Assembly: GCF_024679245.1 (NCBI RefSeq)
Contig: NC_090195.1
Span: 3,786,300-3,850,299, forward strand
DNA from: Pseudorasbora parva
Lineage: Eukaryota; Chordata; Actinopteri; Cypriniformes; Gobionidae
Length of the DNA: 64,000 nt
Reading direction: 5' to 3'
Shown here: piece after piece, positions 49,852 through 61,392 of the stretch
How the letters are laid out: each line of letters opens with the position of its first letter
Numbering within the stretch: the stretch's first letter is position 1
Program-made: the position numbers and the translations under genes
The notes under the pieces: generated by a model
Told to the model about the DNA's origin: nothing
Database searches by the model: none
What the model saw: the letters and a program-made list of their open reading frames with translations, nothing else

Positions 49852-51360
49852 TCACATGTTGATAAACAACGATTAAAAATGTAAATCATGGTAAACACTT
49901 TAAAAGATAAATGTTAAAAATCAAACTAAATCTAAACTTAAAGATTAATGCTAAATTGTATAAATGTAGAAATAAAATCAGACTTGAGCAAATGCTCTTA
50001 TATTATTAAATTAATACTGATTAAATGAATCAAACTAAAAAAGTTAAAGATTAAATTGTATTTAAAATCAAACTAGTATTAAACTTAAAAGTTTAAGATT
50101 AAATGTTATAAAAAAATCAAACTAGTATCAAACTTAAAAGTTAAAGATTAAATGTTATTTAACTAAAATCAACCTAATTCAAAACTAAAGATTAAACATG
50201 ATAATAAAATGACAATAACAATTACAATAAAATATAAAAATTGAAACAAAATACAATCAATAATTCAAGCAAATTCAAGTCACATCACACTTATACCCTT
50301 CATCTCTGATTTTCTCATAAGTGGTCACCCTCTCGAATTTGTGAAGGAAGTTAGAAAATATGTAAAAAGCTGTTTTTGCGAGATATAGTCTCTATTTTCA
50401 TAGCAAGCATAGTATAGTCTAAAGTCAGAAGAAACAATTAATCCAAGTAATTCCCTAATCCTTAAGGTTCTCGTCATTAGGCCTATCTAAGTCGTCAGTC
50501 ATATCATAAAATTCGTCCATCCATTTTCATATTCATCATTTACCGTCACTTTAGCCATTTGAGGTGATACTCTTGATGTCACCAGTCTTCTTACCAGTCC
50601 TGCTACTCATTGAAAAACACATGGTAAACACATCAATATCAAACAATTACAGCCATGATTGGCAATACAGTGTATCCTAACATCCCTCTAGGCTTGCTAT
50701 CCACCCAAACCATGTGTCATCAGCCTCCACAGGTTCCTTCACTGCCATTCTCATGTGATCAATGATGCTTGTTACATTGCTGCTGTAATCTTGAATGTGA
50801 AAACAACATGACAGTCCCAACATTTTTCAAACTCCCCCTTTTTCTGCTGTTCACATATCTAACCTAATTCACTTCCTCATTCACCATTGTTAAAACATAT
50901 TTAGTGCTGTTAGCTATTGCTAGTACAGTCCACGCCAACCCATTCCTTTAGTTTATAGTCATTGCTGTTCCCGTTTGGAATGTGTGGGCTACTTTTGAGC
51001 ACACACCAAGGATGTTCCGATCTCTTATCACTAGCTCTTGAAATTGTCTCTGGTTTTGACTTTTCACAGAAACAGTAGTTTGATATCTTTCAATAGGCTC
51101 TAACTTGAATGTTGGCTCTCTCAATACCACTCTTGGCAGATGTTCCTGCTCCTCTATCGATCATGGCAGGTGATGTTTATGTTTGACCTCTGCCCGCACC
51201 GACCGCACCGACATGTGCTTCCTGTTGCTCTCCTCTCGGCTCCTCCTCCTCGGTCACCGCTGGGACCTTTCTGCAATGGCTTGCATGTACCCATGCCGCT
51301 CTCTATGCGACCTTGACGGCGCTGTGTGTCGTCAACAGCACCACGAAAGGTCCTAGCCAC
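49852..51360 (-). pseudogene. ERV 3' region, possible envelope remnant
   Basis: After integrase, - strand frames are short and broken. Around 50,850-51,130 the conceptual reading is hydrophobic in places and could derive from an envelope gene, but no cysteine motif or fusion peptide could be fixed. From 49,852 to 50,300 the DNA is a low-complexity stretch of AAACTTAAA-like words. Confidence 0.25.
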
Positions 51361-51399
51361 CTTTTCACCTTCCAGCTCCTCCTCAGGGTCGAATCACCA

Positions 51400-52340
51400 C
51401 AAAATCACCCAGTTCGATATTGTATAGAGGAATTTCTGCTGGCTTTCCCTGAGTCGCCTTTACCTGCACACAGATGTTAGATAACACAGACACAGACACA
51501 ACACATTTCCTTTCAATAGTTCAACAAACACACTCTCACACAGATCTGTGGATGGAAGCTGTTGTTTACCCCCTTTCATGCCCATCAAAAGTGGTTCTCC
51601 AAAGACTATTTCAAACGGACTTAAATTTACTTTGGGTCTTTTTCTCATTATCATGTACATTAACACAATTGGTAGGGCCTTTACCCATGTGAGTCCAGTG
51701 TCCTCACAGCATTTTGCCAATTTGTTCTTTATTTTTGCGCTTTCTCGCTCTACGGCTACTCCTTGCAGTGCGTTCTCATGTCTATTCCTAAAAACTGACC
51801 CACTTGTTTGATTTCCTCATTCACGAAATGTGTTCCGTTATCTGAACTGATCTTTTTTTGGAATTCCCCACCTGGGAATGATTTCAGTCAGCAAGGCCTT
51901 TGCCACTGCTGCTGCGTCTTGTTTAAAGGTTGGGAATACCTCTACCCATTTTGACCACATGTCAACCATCACCAGGCAGTATTTCTTACCTCAACTCAAT
52001 GAAATCCATCATGAGGTACCCGAATGGCTCTTCTACCGGTGGGTGTGATGCCAAAGGCATTTTTACTCCCCTTGCCACATTGTATGCGTTGCAAATCACG
52101 CATCTGTTACAAAAATTCGCAGCGTACGTTGTAAACCCCTTTGTGAACCACATGTCTTTCATTTGCAATATCATCCCCCCTTTGGCTGCATGGTCTTTCC
52201 CATGTAGCCACTTAGCATAATGATGAAAGAAATTTCGAGGTAAACAAGGCTTGCCATCTTCACTCAACCACACATCATCACAGTTGTTTTTCCGCTGTCG
52301 TGCCGAAAATCTGCATTCTCTGTAAGGAGGACAAAGCATT
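51400..52340 (-). pseudogene. ERV integrase, frameshifted
   Basis: The N-terminal zinc-binding region is visible at 52,270-52,100 (HH...CNRCVIC), followed by MMDFIEL and the start of the catalytic core. The core breaks in a run of seven A residues near 51,860 and has a stop near 51,760. A C-terminal piece resumes at 51,720 (LSPFEIVFGEP). Essential continuity is lost. Confidence 0.78.
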
Positions 52341-52399
52341 TGTGTTTATTTCAGATACCAAAAGACACTCTGGTTCTTTTGGCTTCGTTGCCGCCGCGG

Positions 52400-52887
52400 C
52401 CTTCGCGGCCTTCGCGGCCTTCGCGGCGTCTGCTCTCACATTGCCTGTTGAGATAAAATCTTTGTTGTTAGTATGCGCTGCGCATTTACAGATAGCAAGT
52501 TGTTTTGGCAATAGGATAGCGTCTAGAAGAGAAGAGACAAGAGAAGCATTCAGAATTGGACGTCCATCAGATTTCAGAAATTTCCAGTTTCCACAACGCC
52601 CCAAAATCATGCGCTACCCCAAACGCATAACGCGAATCTGTGTAAATCGTTACACATTTCTCTTCCATTAATTTGTACGCTTCAATCAGAGCGACAAGCT
52701 CTGCCGCTTGAGCCGAATAATTGTGTGGCAAGCTGCCCAAACGCAAAGTGTCAAAGTTGATTGTTACCGCGTAACCCACTTTGCTTAAACCTGCTTGTGC
52801 ATCTCTGTAAGCAGAGCCATCCACAAAGAGGACATTGTCACAATTTTCGAGAGGTGTGTCCAAAAGGTCAGGACTCGAGGTACACAC
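52400..52887 (-). pseudogene. ERV RNase H domain, partly intact
   Basis: A - strand reading contains VDGSAY, AELVALIEAYK and YTDSRYAFG, carrying the first Asp, the Glu and the second Asp of the RNase H active site. A final RADAA follows after a frame change. Near its end an alanine/lysine run is encoded by a GC-rich 9-bp repeat (52,384-52,432). A frame break near 52,600 separates the parts. Confidence 0.8.
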
Positions 52888-52901
52888 CTGTTCAAGCGCT
52901 G

Positions 52902-53345
52902 TTATGCATCAGTGGTGTTCCTTGCCATCCTCCTCGTTGGCAGGAGTGTGGCGGGGTTCAGCACTGTGCAACGTTTCACGGAGATGTTTGGCATGTCAAG
53001 CATAATCGTGTGATACCTCAACCATCGTGTTGCTGACAAATGGTATGTCTTCTGTTCTTGCAGTATCAAAGTCACTGAATGTGGAACCATTAGTGTTATG
53101 CCAGAGTACCCCACAAATTCTCTAGAGGCCATCACGGCCTGCTCAACTGCTGCCACCACCGAATTAACTGCCCGCAAGTCTTGTACAAACCGCCATTCAG
53201 TTGGCTGACCTGTGTCCCTAATCTTTTCCCCAAGAAAGATAGGAGTTCGCACCGGTCAGGTGTCACATGGCACAATAATGCCTTCTTTCAACAGTGATTC
53301 AAACACTGGTTCAATACCCAAAATTGCCTCAATTTTCAACATCAT
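52902..53345 (-). pseudogene. ERV reverse transcriptase remnant, catalytic palm deleted
   Basis: On the - strand the fingers region is recognisable (TEWRFVQDLRAVN near 53,190-53,150), preceded by an in-frame stop near 53,259. Immediately after it the reading jumps to the connection region (LNPATLLPT near 52,935). The palm, which holds the catalytic aspartates, is missing, so the enzyme is inactive. Confidence 0.75.
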
Positions 53346-56300
53346 ATTTGTCTTTTTCACGTGTGTGTTTGTCATTTGTGGTTACAATTCGCTTTACTTC
53401 AATTTCATGCTCACAGTCAGAATTAAAACCCCCCAATTTCTCACTGTATCTCAACGTGTCATTGACCTTCCTCCAGTCACACATTCCCCTGCTATCAAAT
53501 AGAGAGGAAGCTGCGTTTCTGACAAGCTCACTGAAACCGCACACACTTTCTCATTCCAATACGATATGTGATGTGCAATGTAAATCATCAGGCATCATAA
53601 AATCTGTCTCATCAGACTGCATTTTATTTTGCCCCAATTCACAAATAGTTATGTGCCATTTGTAAACCCATTTTGGTTCTGTTTTCAGAAAAATTTGTTC
53701 ACCCTCTCTTACCAGCACACAAGAAGGGTCTGCTATCATTTCCAAATTTTATTTGCACTTGATATACATCCTCAATCATTTATGATCTAAATTTTTTTTA
53801 ATGTTGAAAAACTTTTCATCAAAACTATGTAATTATCCATTCATTACATTCAATCAGCTCTTTACACTATTATTTTTCAAATCACTTTTCAACCCCATGT
53901 TATTAGCAAAACGTTCAAAATCTATTAATTAAGATTTCCTTTAAAGTACCCTTTATCTTTCAACGGCTCATCCATTAAAACTCTTTAGGTGTATGCTCCA
54001 AATTACCAAAATCTTAAACCCCTTGATTCCTGTCATCTGTCAGGGATACTTATCATGAAATCCCCACTAGACCAACTTAGCACTTAAACCAAATTTTTTA
54101 TAATTTTACCAAGAACTTACAAATTTATATGGTCTTTATAAAGTATTCAAATTTGTCATTATTAATCTTTGGGGCTCTCTCTCCTGTCCCATTATTCCTC
54201 TATCAAATACTTAGTCTGTGACTGCACCTTGTGATCATTCTTGTTTAGGTATCACTTATCTCTTCTGCTCTGCACAAACCAAAATATTATTGTCCTCATA
54301 TTAAAATCCCAGTCACACAGAAAGCCTAACAGCCCTATTTTCTTTTACATTAATTGTAATTCTCTATATTAATCAAATGTCTTTCTTCCCTTCTGAGGAA
54401 TCAAACAAATAAAACTTTTTTTTAGCGGTTCTATTCTCTCGTTCGCCCTCCATTATTTCAGAATTGTGATGAGGTCTCTGGATAATTTCAATAGTGACTT
54501 CAGCCAATCTGTCACTTTGTCTCTGCTTCAAGTCTATAACTTTTACCAATCCAGGATATAATTCAACATCATAAATGACAAAAGTAGTCATAACTACCCT
54601 TAACAGACAGAGCTGGATATCAATCCACTTAAAGCTCGTCCCAATGTTCATCTGGATCATCTTTTTATCCGATTCACTCAGAATAATTAGCTTCTTTTCA
54701 AGTTTTTTCGTTTAACTTAATAATCTGTAGTGCTAAAACACTACACTTAATCAGGACACATAAATATGAACTGCTCACTCTCAAAATTTGCTTTTACTTG
54801 GTCTCTTAACCAGTTTCAAATTCACTATTAAGTTGTCTTTAGAAAGGCCAGCCAAGTTGTTGTAACAGGTCAGCTGATGCCATTGTTTTTGTTTTGTCTC
54901 AGGTTTTAACAGTCACTGTGCCATCTCTGCCTCCACAACCAGCCTCTCTCTCTCTCACTCTCTGTCTCTTACACAGATAATCTTTTCAACAGCCTCTGAG
55001 ACTTTTACTCAGAACAAACTTTAATATTAAATTCTATGAAATATTCTTTCAAGTTATATTTAGTTTAAATACCTTTTGTTTTCCAGACCTTCTCTCTAAA
55101 CTTCAAAAGCCGTCCTCATCTCAAAGCCATCACCATGTCTCCAAATTATCCTCTGCATATCTATTGACCTGCAGGATTTAAAACTATGATAGAGACATAT
55201 TAGTTCAATATCACACAGTTTTACTGATACCAATTAATACATTTTTGTTCTGGTCTCCACAAAAGTTAATGACAATCACCTCATGGTCTCAGCTGGCTCT
55301 TGAATGACCTTTACCATCATAACTTTCACTCAGGGTCTTCCCTGGCATTCACAAACAGTGCGGTACTTGAGTGAGTGGTATAGAGGAGCCATTATTAGGG
55401 CAGGCCATGCTGTGTCCTGTCTGGACTCTCGGCCCCTACAACCACAGCGTCCCCCCTTACTGATGCTGCTGGCCTCACAGACATCGGTTCTACTCTCATA
55501 CACACCTCACATAAAACACCTCCCTTCTTGGAAGTGCCCAATGGCGGTGACCCCCATGTCTTAGGTTGTCCCCCGCTGGCCAAAAGAGGATCTTACCCGT
55601 CTTCGGCGAATCACCCTCATTCACATTGGTCATCGCTTGAGATCTTTGACCCTAAAAATGGATCAGATGTTTTTCTGGAGCCTTGGGGAAAGTGCATTCA
55701 AGAGTCACCAGAGCCATTTAGTCTGCTGAATATAGGTAAAACATGGAGACAGGTTAATCATAACACTACTTAATCACTAAAATCCATTGTACCTCTTCAA
55801 ACCTGCAACATAGCAGTGCTTAGAATCACTCTCAGTGCATCTAGCCATAACAATTTAAAGTTCTGTGACCAAGGCCATCAGTTCTGTACATGGTGGTGGC
55901 TAAGAGTAGACATGGAAGTTACTGATCATATAACACATTAGTCTCAAATTTCAGTTCATTTTAAAGTCTATATTTGAAAAACATCACATTGTTTCATCAT
56001 GAATATTCATCATTGCCCTCTCAATGGCAATCGTTCATTTTTACCAAATCATTGTCTCTATGAATTATTATTATTTTGTTTATTTTTTTTAACTGCTGCC
56101 CTGTGCCTTTATCTTGTGACACTGGGCCAAATATCAGCTTTGAGCTGATTTGGAATCAGAGAGAGAGAGAGACTCTGAGGCCTTCAGGGCTGGCACACTG
56201 CATTCTCATAAACATTTCACTTTTCACACTAGCTCATGTAAGATCTGGCTAGGAATTAAAAATTGTTTTCAAATTAAAACATCCTTTTCCTTTTAATTTT

Positions 56301-56882
56301 ATCCTTAGACTAAAATCTAATTTTCAAATAATCATAATTTTTATTTTTACATGAATCTATCAATTTCCACTCCAGATTGAGTCTCTGTTCCTCAAGTTAG
56401 GCCACAGCACCAGTCAGAAATGAAATGGTGGGGGCAGATTCAGATAAGCAAATTGTTTTATTAGCTCAGCTCAAGCTTATCTTTTGAAACCAAAACTTCA
56501 GCTTCTCTGGTTTCCAACTTATTACTATAGTTATTTCAACAACAACCAGTATTCCAACAAGCATTATCAGAGTTTTGCAAAAGTGAGAAGAGCAAGAACA
56601 TATTTATTATCTTTTTTTTTTGTCATTTAAACTCTCTACAAAATTAGATTCTTACAATATGTTTTATCATCTTTAATTTTACCTCATGATTAAAATTAAA
56701 TTGATCACAGCTCCTTCCTTCCCAAAAATAATTACATTTATTAACCTTATTGTTATTTCATTATTTTCTTAGACAGAGTGTAAATCTCATCTCTGTTTCT
56801 TTCGCTTTACTAAGTTTCATTACAGATTTTAGTCTGGTGCACTTCATTTGCCACATTTTCAACACCTTATGGGTGCATGTAC
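53346..56882 (-). other. ERV interior between gag-like and RT segments, not resolved
   Basis: 3.5 kb where protease and capsid would be expected. Only short frames are open (for example 54,373-54,660 on -), and no aspartic-protease triad was found. It is longer than a protease alone needs, so degraded extra sequence or an insertion is likely. Confidence 0.3.
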
Positions 56883-57183
56883 ACAGTTACGTGTAAAATG
56901 GTCCTGCTGACCACAATAAAACCCTCTCTGTACTTCAGGAAACTTGCATTTTTCGGTCTGGTTTCTGGTCTTTAAGGCGGTGCCTAAAGCGGCGATTGCT
57001 CGGACAGTCAGAGAAGAGAGCTCTGGTCCAATAAAACATACAATGCCTTGCCATTAATTGTATCTTACATCTGCCTTTTCCCCAAAAACAAATATCACAT
57101 TTGGTTTTCCAAATATACAATTCTTCAGTTACTGGTATTTTCCCTCCGGGGTTAAATGACACCCCAGCCATTTTAAAATCCAC
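56883..57183 (-). pseudogene. Possible gag-like remnant with decayed zinc knuckle
   Basis: An open - strand segment (57,183-56,935) is followed at 56,915-56,883 by C-x4-H-x4-C, the second half of a CCHC nucleocapsid knuckle. The first Cys position is Gly. A further C...C pair after it is interrupted by stops. The position after the primer site fits gag. Identification is tentative. Confidence 0.35.
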
Positions 57184-58531
57184 GAATAAGCTTTAACATC
57201 TAAAATTTGAATTTCTCTTGTTCTCAATTTTTTATAGCCTGTTAGGTTGCTGTTTACTTTTCTTTAAACAGAATTAAAACATTGCTGCCCATTTCCTTCA
57301 TACGTTGCTTATTTCTTTAAACTGTGGGCTTCAGAGCAGAGCTGCTTACAGCATTTGCTCTCTATAGTCTCAATCTTTTACCGGACTGATCACATTACTG
57401 ATTTACTGATCATGTCATTCAAATTGTTAGCTCTAATTTAGTTAACACAAATTGTTATCCATAGCTTAATCAAAGTTCATACTCACCAGCGATCTTTAAA
57501 CAGCTGTGGCTTCTGTGTGACGAGACAACGCTTTCACTTTCCCTGTTATCTGCTTCACATAGCATATTTCACGTTTCTCACACACATTTCCCACAACAGC
57601 TTTTTGATTTATCTCCCCTCTCCAACAGACTCTCAGTCTGGTGAAACACAACATTCCCTCTTCTGGGAATCATAATCAAATTATTTTACTTCCTTATACC
57701 TTGCATGCATTTTTCCCATATTATTTCTCATTTGTCAAAATACCGGTGTATATTCTGCTAGCTTGCTTTGAGATTTCCCCATATTGATAGTCTGTCTCTG
57801 TGATCTTTCACGTGCACGCTATTAATCTGTAGAACGTCTCTCACAGATCTGATCCTTCACCCAGGACAGACGGGTCGGACGCTTTTCCAAGCGCCCTCTT
57901 TGTGATCTCAATTTCTTCCGGATGTCTTAACCCCTTAGTATCTTCCTCGGATATGAATTCTCAAAAACTCGTTCCAAGTTTAATCTTCAAATATCAATCC
58001 TCCCCAACTAACGTAGTCTCAATCCTCATGGAAATATCTTTACCACTGGCATGATTTAAATTTCTCCCGAATTTCTTAACCACTTGCGTGGTCTCAATTC
58101 TCCCAGAACATTTCAATCACCCACGTAACCTCAATTCTCCCAAAACTTCTTGATCACGTTCCATGATCTCAGTTTTCCCAGAATATCTTAGTCACGATGA
58201 TCACAGAGTCAGGCTCTCACTATGGATTTCTCTTTTACCATTAAGGTTTCCTCAAATCTTTTAAACCCAAATTCTCAAATTAAACCAAGTTCTCAAATTA
58301 AAGTCCCATTTAAACACATTAAAATTCCCCTGAATTTTAAGTTTGTCTCTTACCAGAAGCGTCCCGTTGCCACCTCGGGTTCGTTTTCTCTGATTCCAGT
58401 GGTCGGACCCTCCGGACCCCCCTGAGCGGTCGGCCCTTCTCCCTCAATCCTGTCGGGGTAAGGCTGTGACTCTAACGTCCAGGATGATCAGTCACCGTCC
58501 GCTCACGGGGTCCAGACGGCACATCCAAGGA

Positions 58532-58550
58532 ATCCCACTATCTGACACCA
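58532..58550 (-). other. Primer-binding site, tRNA-Leu type
   Basis: Three bases after the 5' LTR the - strand reads TGGTGTCAGATAGTGGGAT. This matches the complement of the 3' end of eukaryotic tRNA-Leu (ending ...CCTGACACCA), apart from one substitution and one extra base in the middle. Confidence 0.7.
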
Positions 58551-58553
58551 AAT

Positions 58554-58906
58554 TGTAATGGCAAAATAACTAACTCCGTCGCTTCACTGAATAAGAGACA
58601 AACATTAGCCAATTATAATTATAAAGGTTTATTTAATAATAAAAAGTTTCTTGCAAGAAAGAGGCACGGTTGATGCAACCACAAGGCCACACCAAGCGTA
58701 CACTGAAGTCATAACAGAAATCACAATCTCTTATACTGCTGGCAGCATCCTCCCCTCTCAGTACATTTCCATACAGGCCGTTGTTTAAGTCAGGATGCCA
58801 CATAGCCCATGTATAGCTCATAGTACACGTATGTCATGTACTGCATATCTCACACCATGGGAAGGTAAACATATGGCTATACCAAGATTTGCATTTTGCC
58901 ACAACA
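58554..58906 (-). repeat. 5' LTR of the endogenous retrovirus
   Basis: Same 353-bp sequence, shifted by 9,069 bp. TATA-like box at 58,730-58,735 in transcript orientation. The 62-codon open frames in both LTRs are the same, supporting sequence identity. Confidence 0.93.
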
Positions 58907-58910
58907 AAGT

Positions 58911-61150
58911 CTAATTAATGTATTTATATATATATATATATATAATATATTACACACATATACACACACCTAAATACATACATACTGACCCCCCAATAGC
59001 ACTAAAAATGCAGAAAAATGTTATACAGAATTAGTCATAATTATAGGTTTTACATTTCCATCTACTTTTCATCATAACGTTTGTCTGAGGTCAAGTTGTG
59101 CAACATCAAAAATACAACACACTTCACCTTTGTTGTGACCTTTGACACTTGGAGACACAAGTGCTGTGTCCCAGTGTGACGTACTCCATGATTCCAGCTG
59201 AGCGCCTCTAGTGTGCGTGTGTGCAAGCTTGTGTGTGTGTGTGTTGATCATTATCAGGATGTTTCCTGAGTGTTTTATCAGTGGAAGAAAAGTGAGTTGC
59301 TGTTCTCTGAGGCTTTACTGAGGATTTATTCCCATAGCAACAAGCTCCTATCACCTCAGCCAATCACAATTCAGAATAAACTATCTCTCTAACTCAGATA
59401 CACACACACACACACACACACATACACAAACACACAGTTGTTTAATATGTCAGTATGCTGTGGTATGCTGCTTTCAAAATGTTGTCTTCTAAACAAAAAA
59501 ATACTGGATCATCATATTTTCATCAGTTTGTTGGGAAATATGTATTCATGAATATCAGGTTGGAGCAATGAATTTAAATGGATTGATTATGCTATTATGT
59601 ATTGACCAAAACAATAGCTTATTTCAGCATTGCCTTTCATATTTTTGTTAACTGATTAATTGCTGAAAAATAATAGATGTTTATAAGCAGGCTTCATTGT
59701 GACAACATGCCCCGCCGTTTTGTGTTTGATGAACTGTGTGTGTGTTCCTGCTCAATAATTGTGCAAACACAATCACTGTTTTGTAGCTGAGCCATCAAGG
59801 TTTGTGTCTGTAGAAATTGACTTTTAAAAATAGACCTACGCTGAGAAATATAATATCTGGAGAAAAGTATGACAGCTCGCCCTGTGTCGTCGTCTCTATA
59901 TAGGACACGTCAAGCCTGAGTGCACACGTCCATATTAATTCATAAAAATGGATTGTTCTATGAATTCTGATGGCTCTCTCACCTCGTATGTCCTTTCCTC
60001 GTTTGCGCAGTGAAAGGTGTTTCCTCGCCTCAGATTTCAGATTGCCTTATGTGACTCAAATATGAGTGTTTTAACGGATTCTGGTTAGCATTGTTCCTAC
60101 ATTATGTTCATCAGCCTGAAGCCAAACGCATGATGCAGTTGGAATGCTGTTATATCACATACGCGGAATAAACTATTTCCGCTAATAATTCCCTTCTTTC
60201 CAGCTGTGTTAATAGGTCACAAACACACCCATACTCTGGATTTTGAATGCCAATATCCAGAGTATGGATATTGCTGTCCTGCACACATACACTCGGATAC
60301 TTACACAAGCTTTGATTCTTTGCATTATTTATCAGTGTGATCCTCTTTGAGCCGACAGTTAGTATCAGTACTGAGTCATATAATACACACACACACATAC
60401 GCAGTGAGGATTGGGATGAGGGCCAGTTCTGTTTGACCAGTGCTAATGACTGTGACTCGCAGTACAAATGTCTTACTGTGTGTGTGTGACGGCTTCTGGA
60501 GACTCAGGGCCAAATGTCTCCGCATGCTCACAGGGAACCGACCCAAAGACCAACAGTATATAAAACACAGTTGTGTTCAAAACGTGTTCATGGCTTGCCT
60601 GTTCTTAATATATATCGGAGATATTTTCTTCTTTTTTATTTAATCTTATTAATCCTTGGTTGATCTTAAGCCTGTATTTAGTAGTATTGTTTATGTATTT
60701 ATATTATCCACCCTGCTCCCTATATATCAACGGTAAAAGCAATTAAGCAATAATAATAATGTAATGAAAAATAGTGTAATATGTTGAAATTAGTATAGCT
60801 TTAGGTTATACTGTAATGAATGTCTATCATTGATGTAAAAAAAATAATATAGACATCAGTATTAATATCAGTGATGCTGGCTTTTATTAATAAAAAGATG
60901 ACATTACAACAAACATTTAAAGTATACATTAATTTGGAAAGTGTGAAATGATTACACTATAAAAATATAAAAAAACTGATGTTTTTAATTGTGATTTATT
61001 TACCGAAAAACAATTGCAATTAATTAGTTATTATTTAAGCCACTGACAGCAAAAAAAACTAAAAATCTTACAATATAAATGTAGTCTTTCTGTAAAGATA
61101 TATATAGTAATCAATTAAATTAATTACTATATTAATTGCCTATTTGCCTG

Positions 61151-61215
<65 letters not shown>

Positions 61216-61392
61216 GACCAAATATGTTTTAAACTCAATTTAATACCGTATGGTTTTCTTATCTGCATCTTTTCGTTGTGATCTCCGTTCTGCCCACATT
61301 TGTGTATTGTGTATGTATTTTGTGCTCGGAACTTGAATTTTCATATCCAGTGTTAATTATTATTAATCTCTTTTTTTCTCTTTCTCTTTTAG
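58911..61392. other. Last part of capn15 intron 1, noncoding
   Basis: No exon or gene seen. AT-rich, with a (CA)n at about 59,400-59,424, a (TA)n at 61,158-61,210, and a pyrimidine tract at 61,370-61,390 that serves the capn15 acceptor. Confidence 0.5.

Larger units (their letters stand above)
49485..58906 (-). mobile_element. Endogenous retrovirus (gamma/epsilon-like), 9.4 kb, defective
   Basis: Two 353-bp LTRs in direct orientation enclose 8.7 kb. AAGT flanks both sides (49,481-49,484 and 58,907-58,910), a 4-bp target duplication. On the - strand the order is 5' LTR, primer site, gag-like remnant, reverse transcriptase, RNase H, integrase, a 3' region, polypurine tract and 3' LTR. Coding regions carry stops, frameshifts and a deletion, so the copy cannot replicate by itself. 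It lies antisense in capn15 intron 1. Class assignment rests on the order and character of the RNase H and integrase segments and is inferred. Confidence 0.9.

Noticed and set aside
52300..53665. Plus-strand open frames over the ERV pol region
   Set aside because: Antisense to recognisable pol segments on the minus strand.
55304..55773. Plus-strand frames in the ERV interior, considered as a captured gene
   Set aside because: Short, overlapping, no splice signals or recognisable domain.
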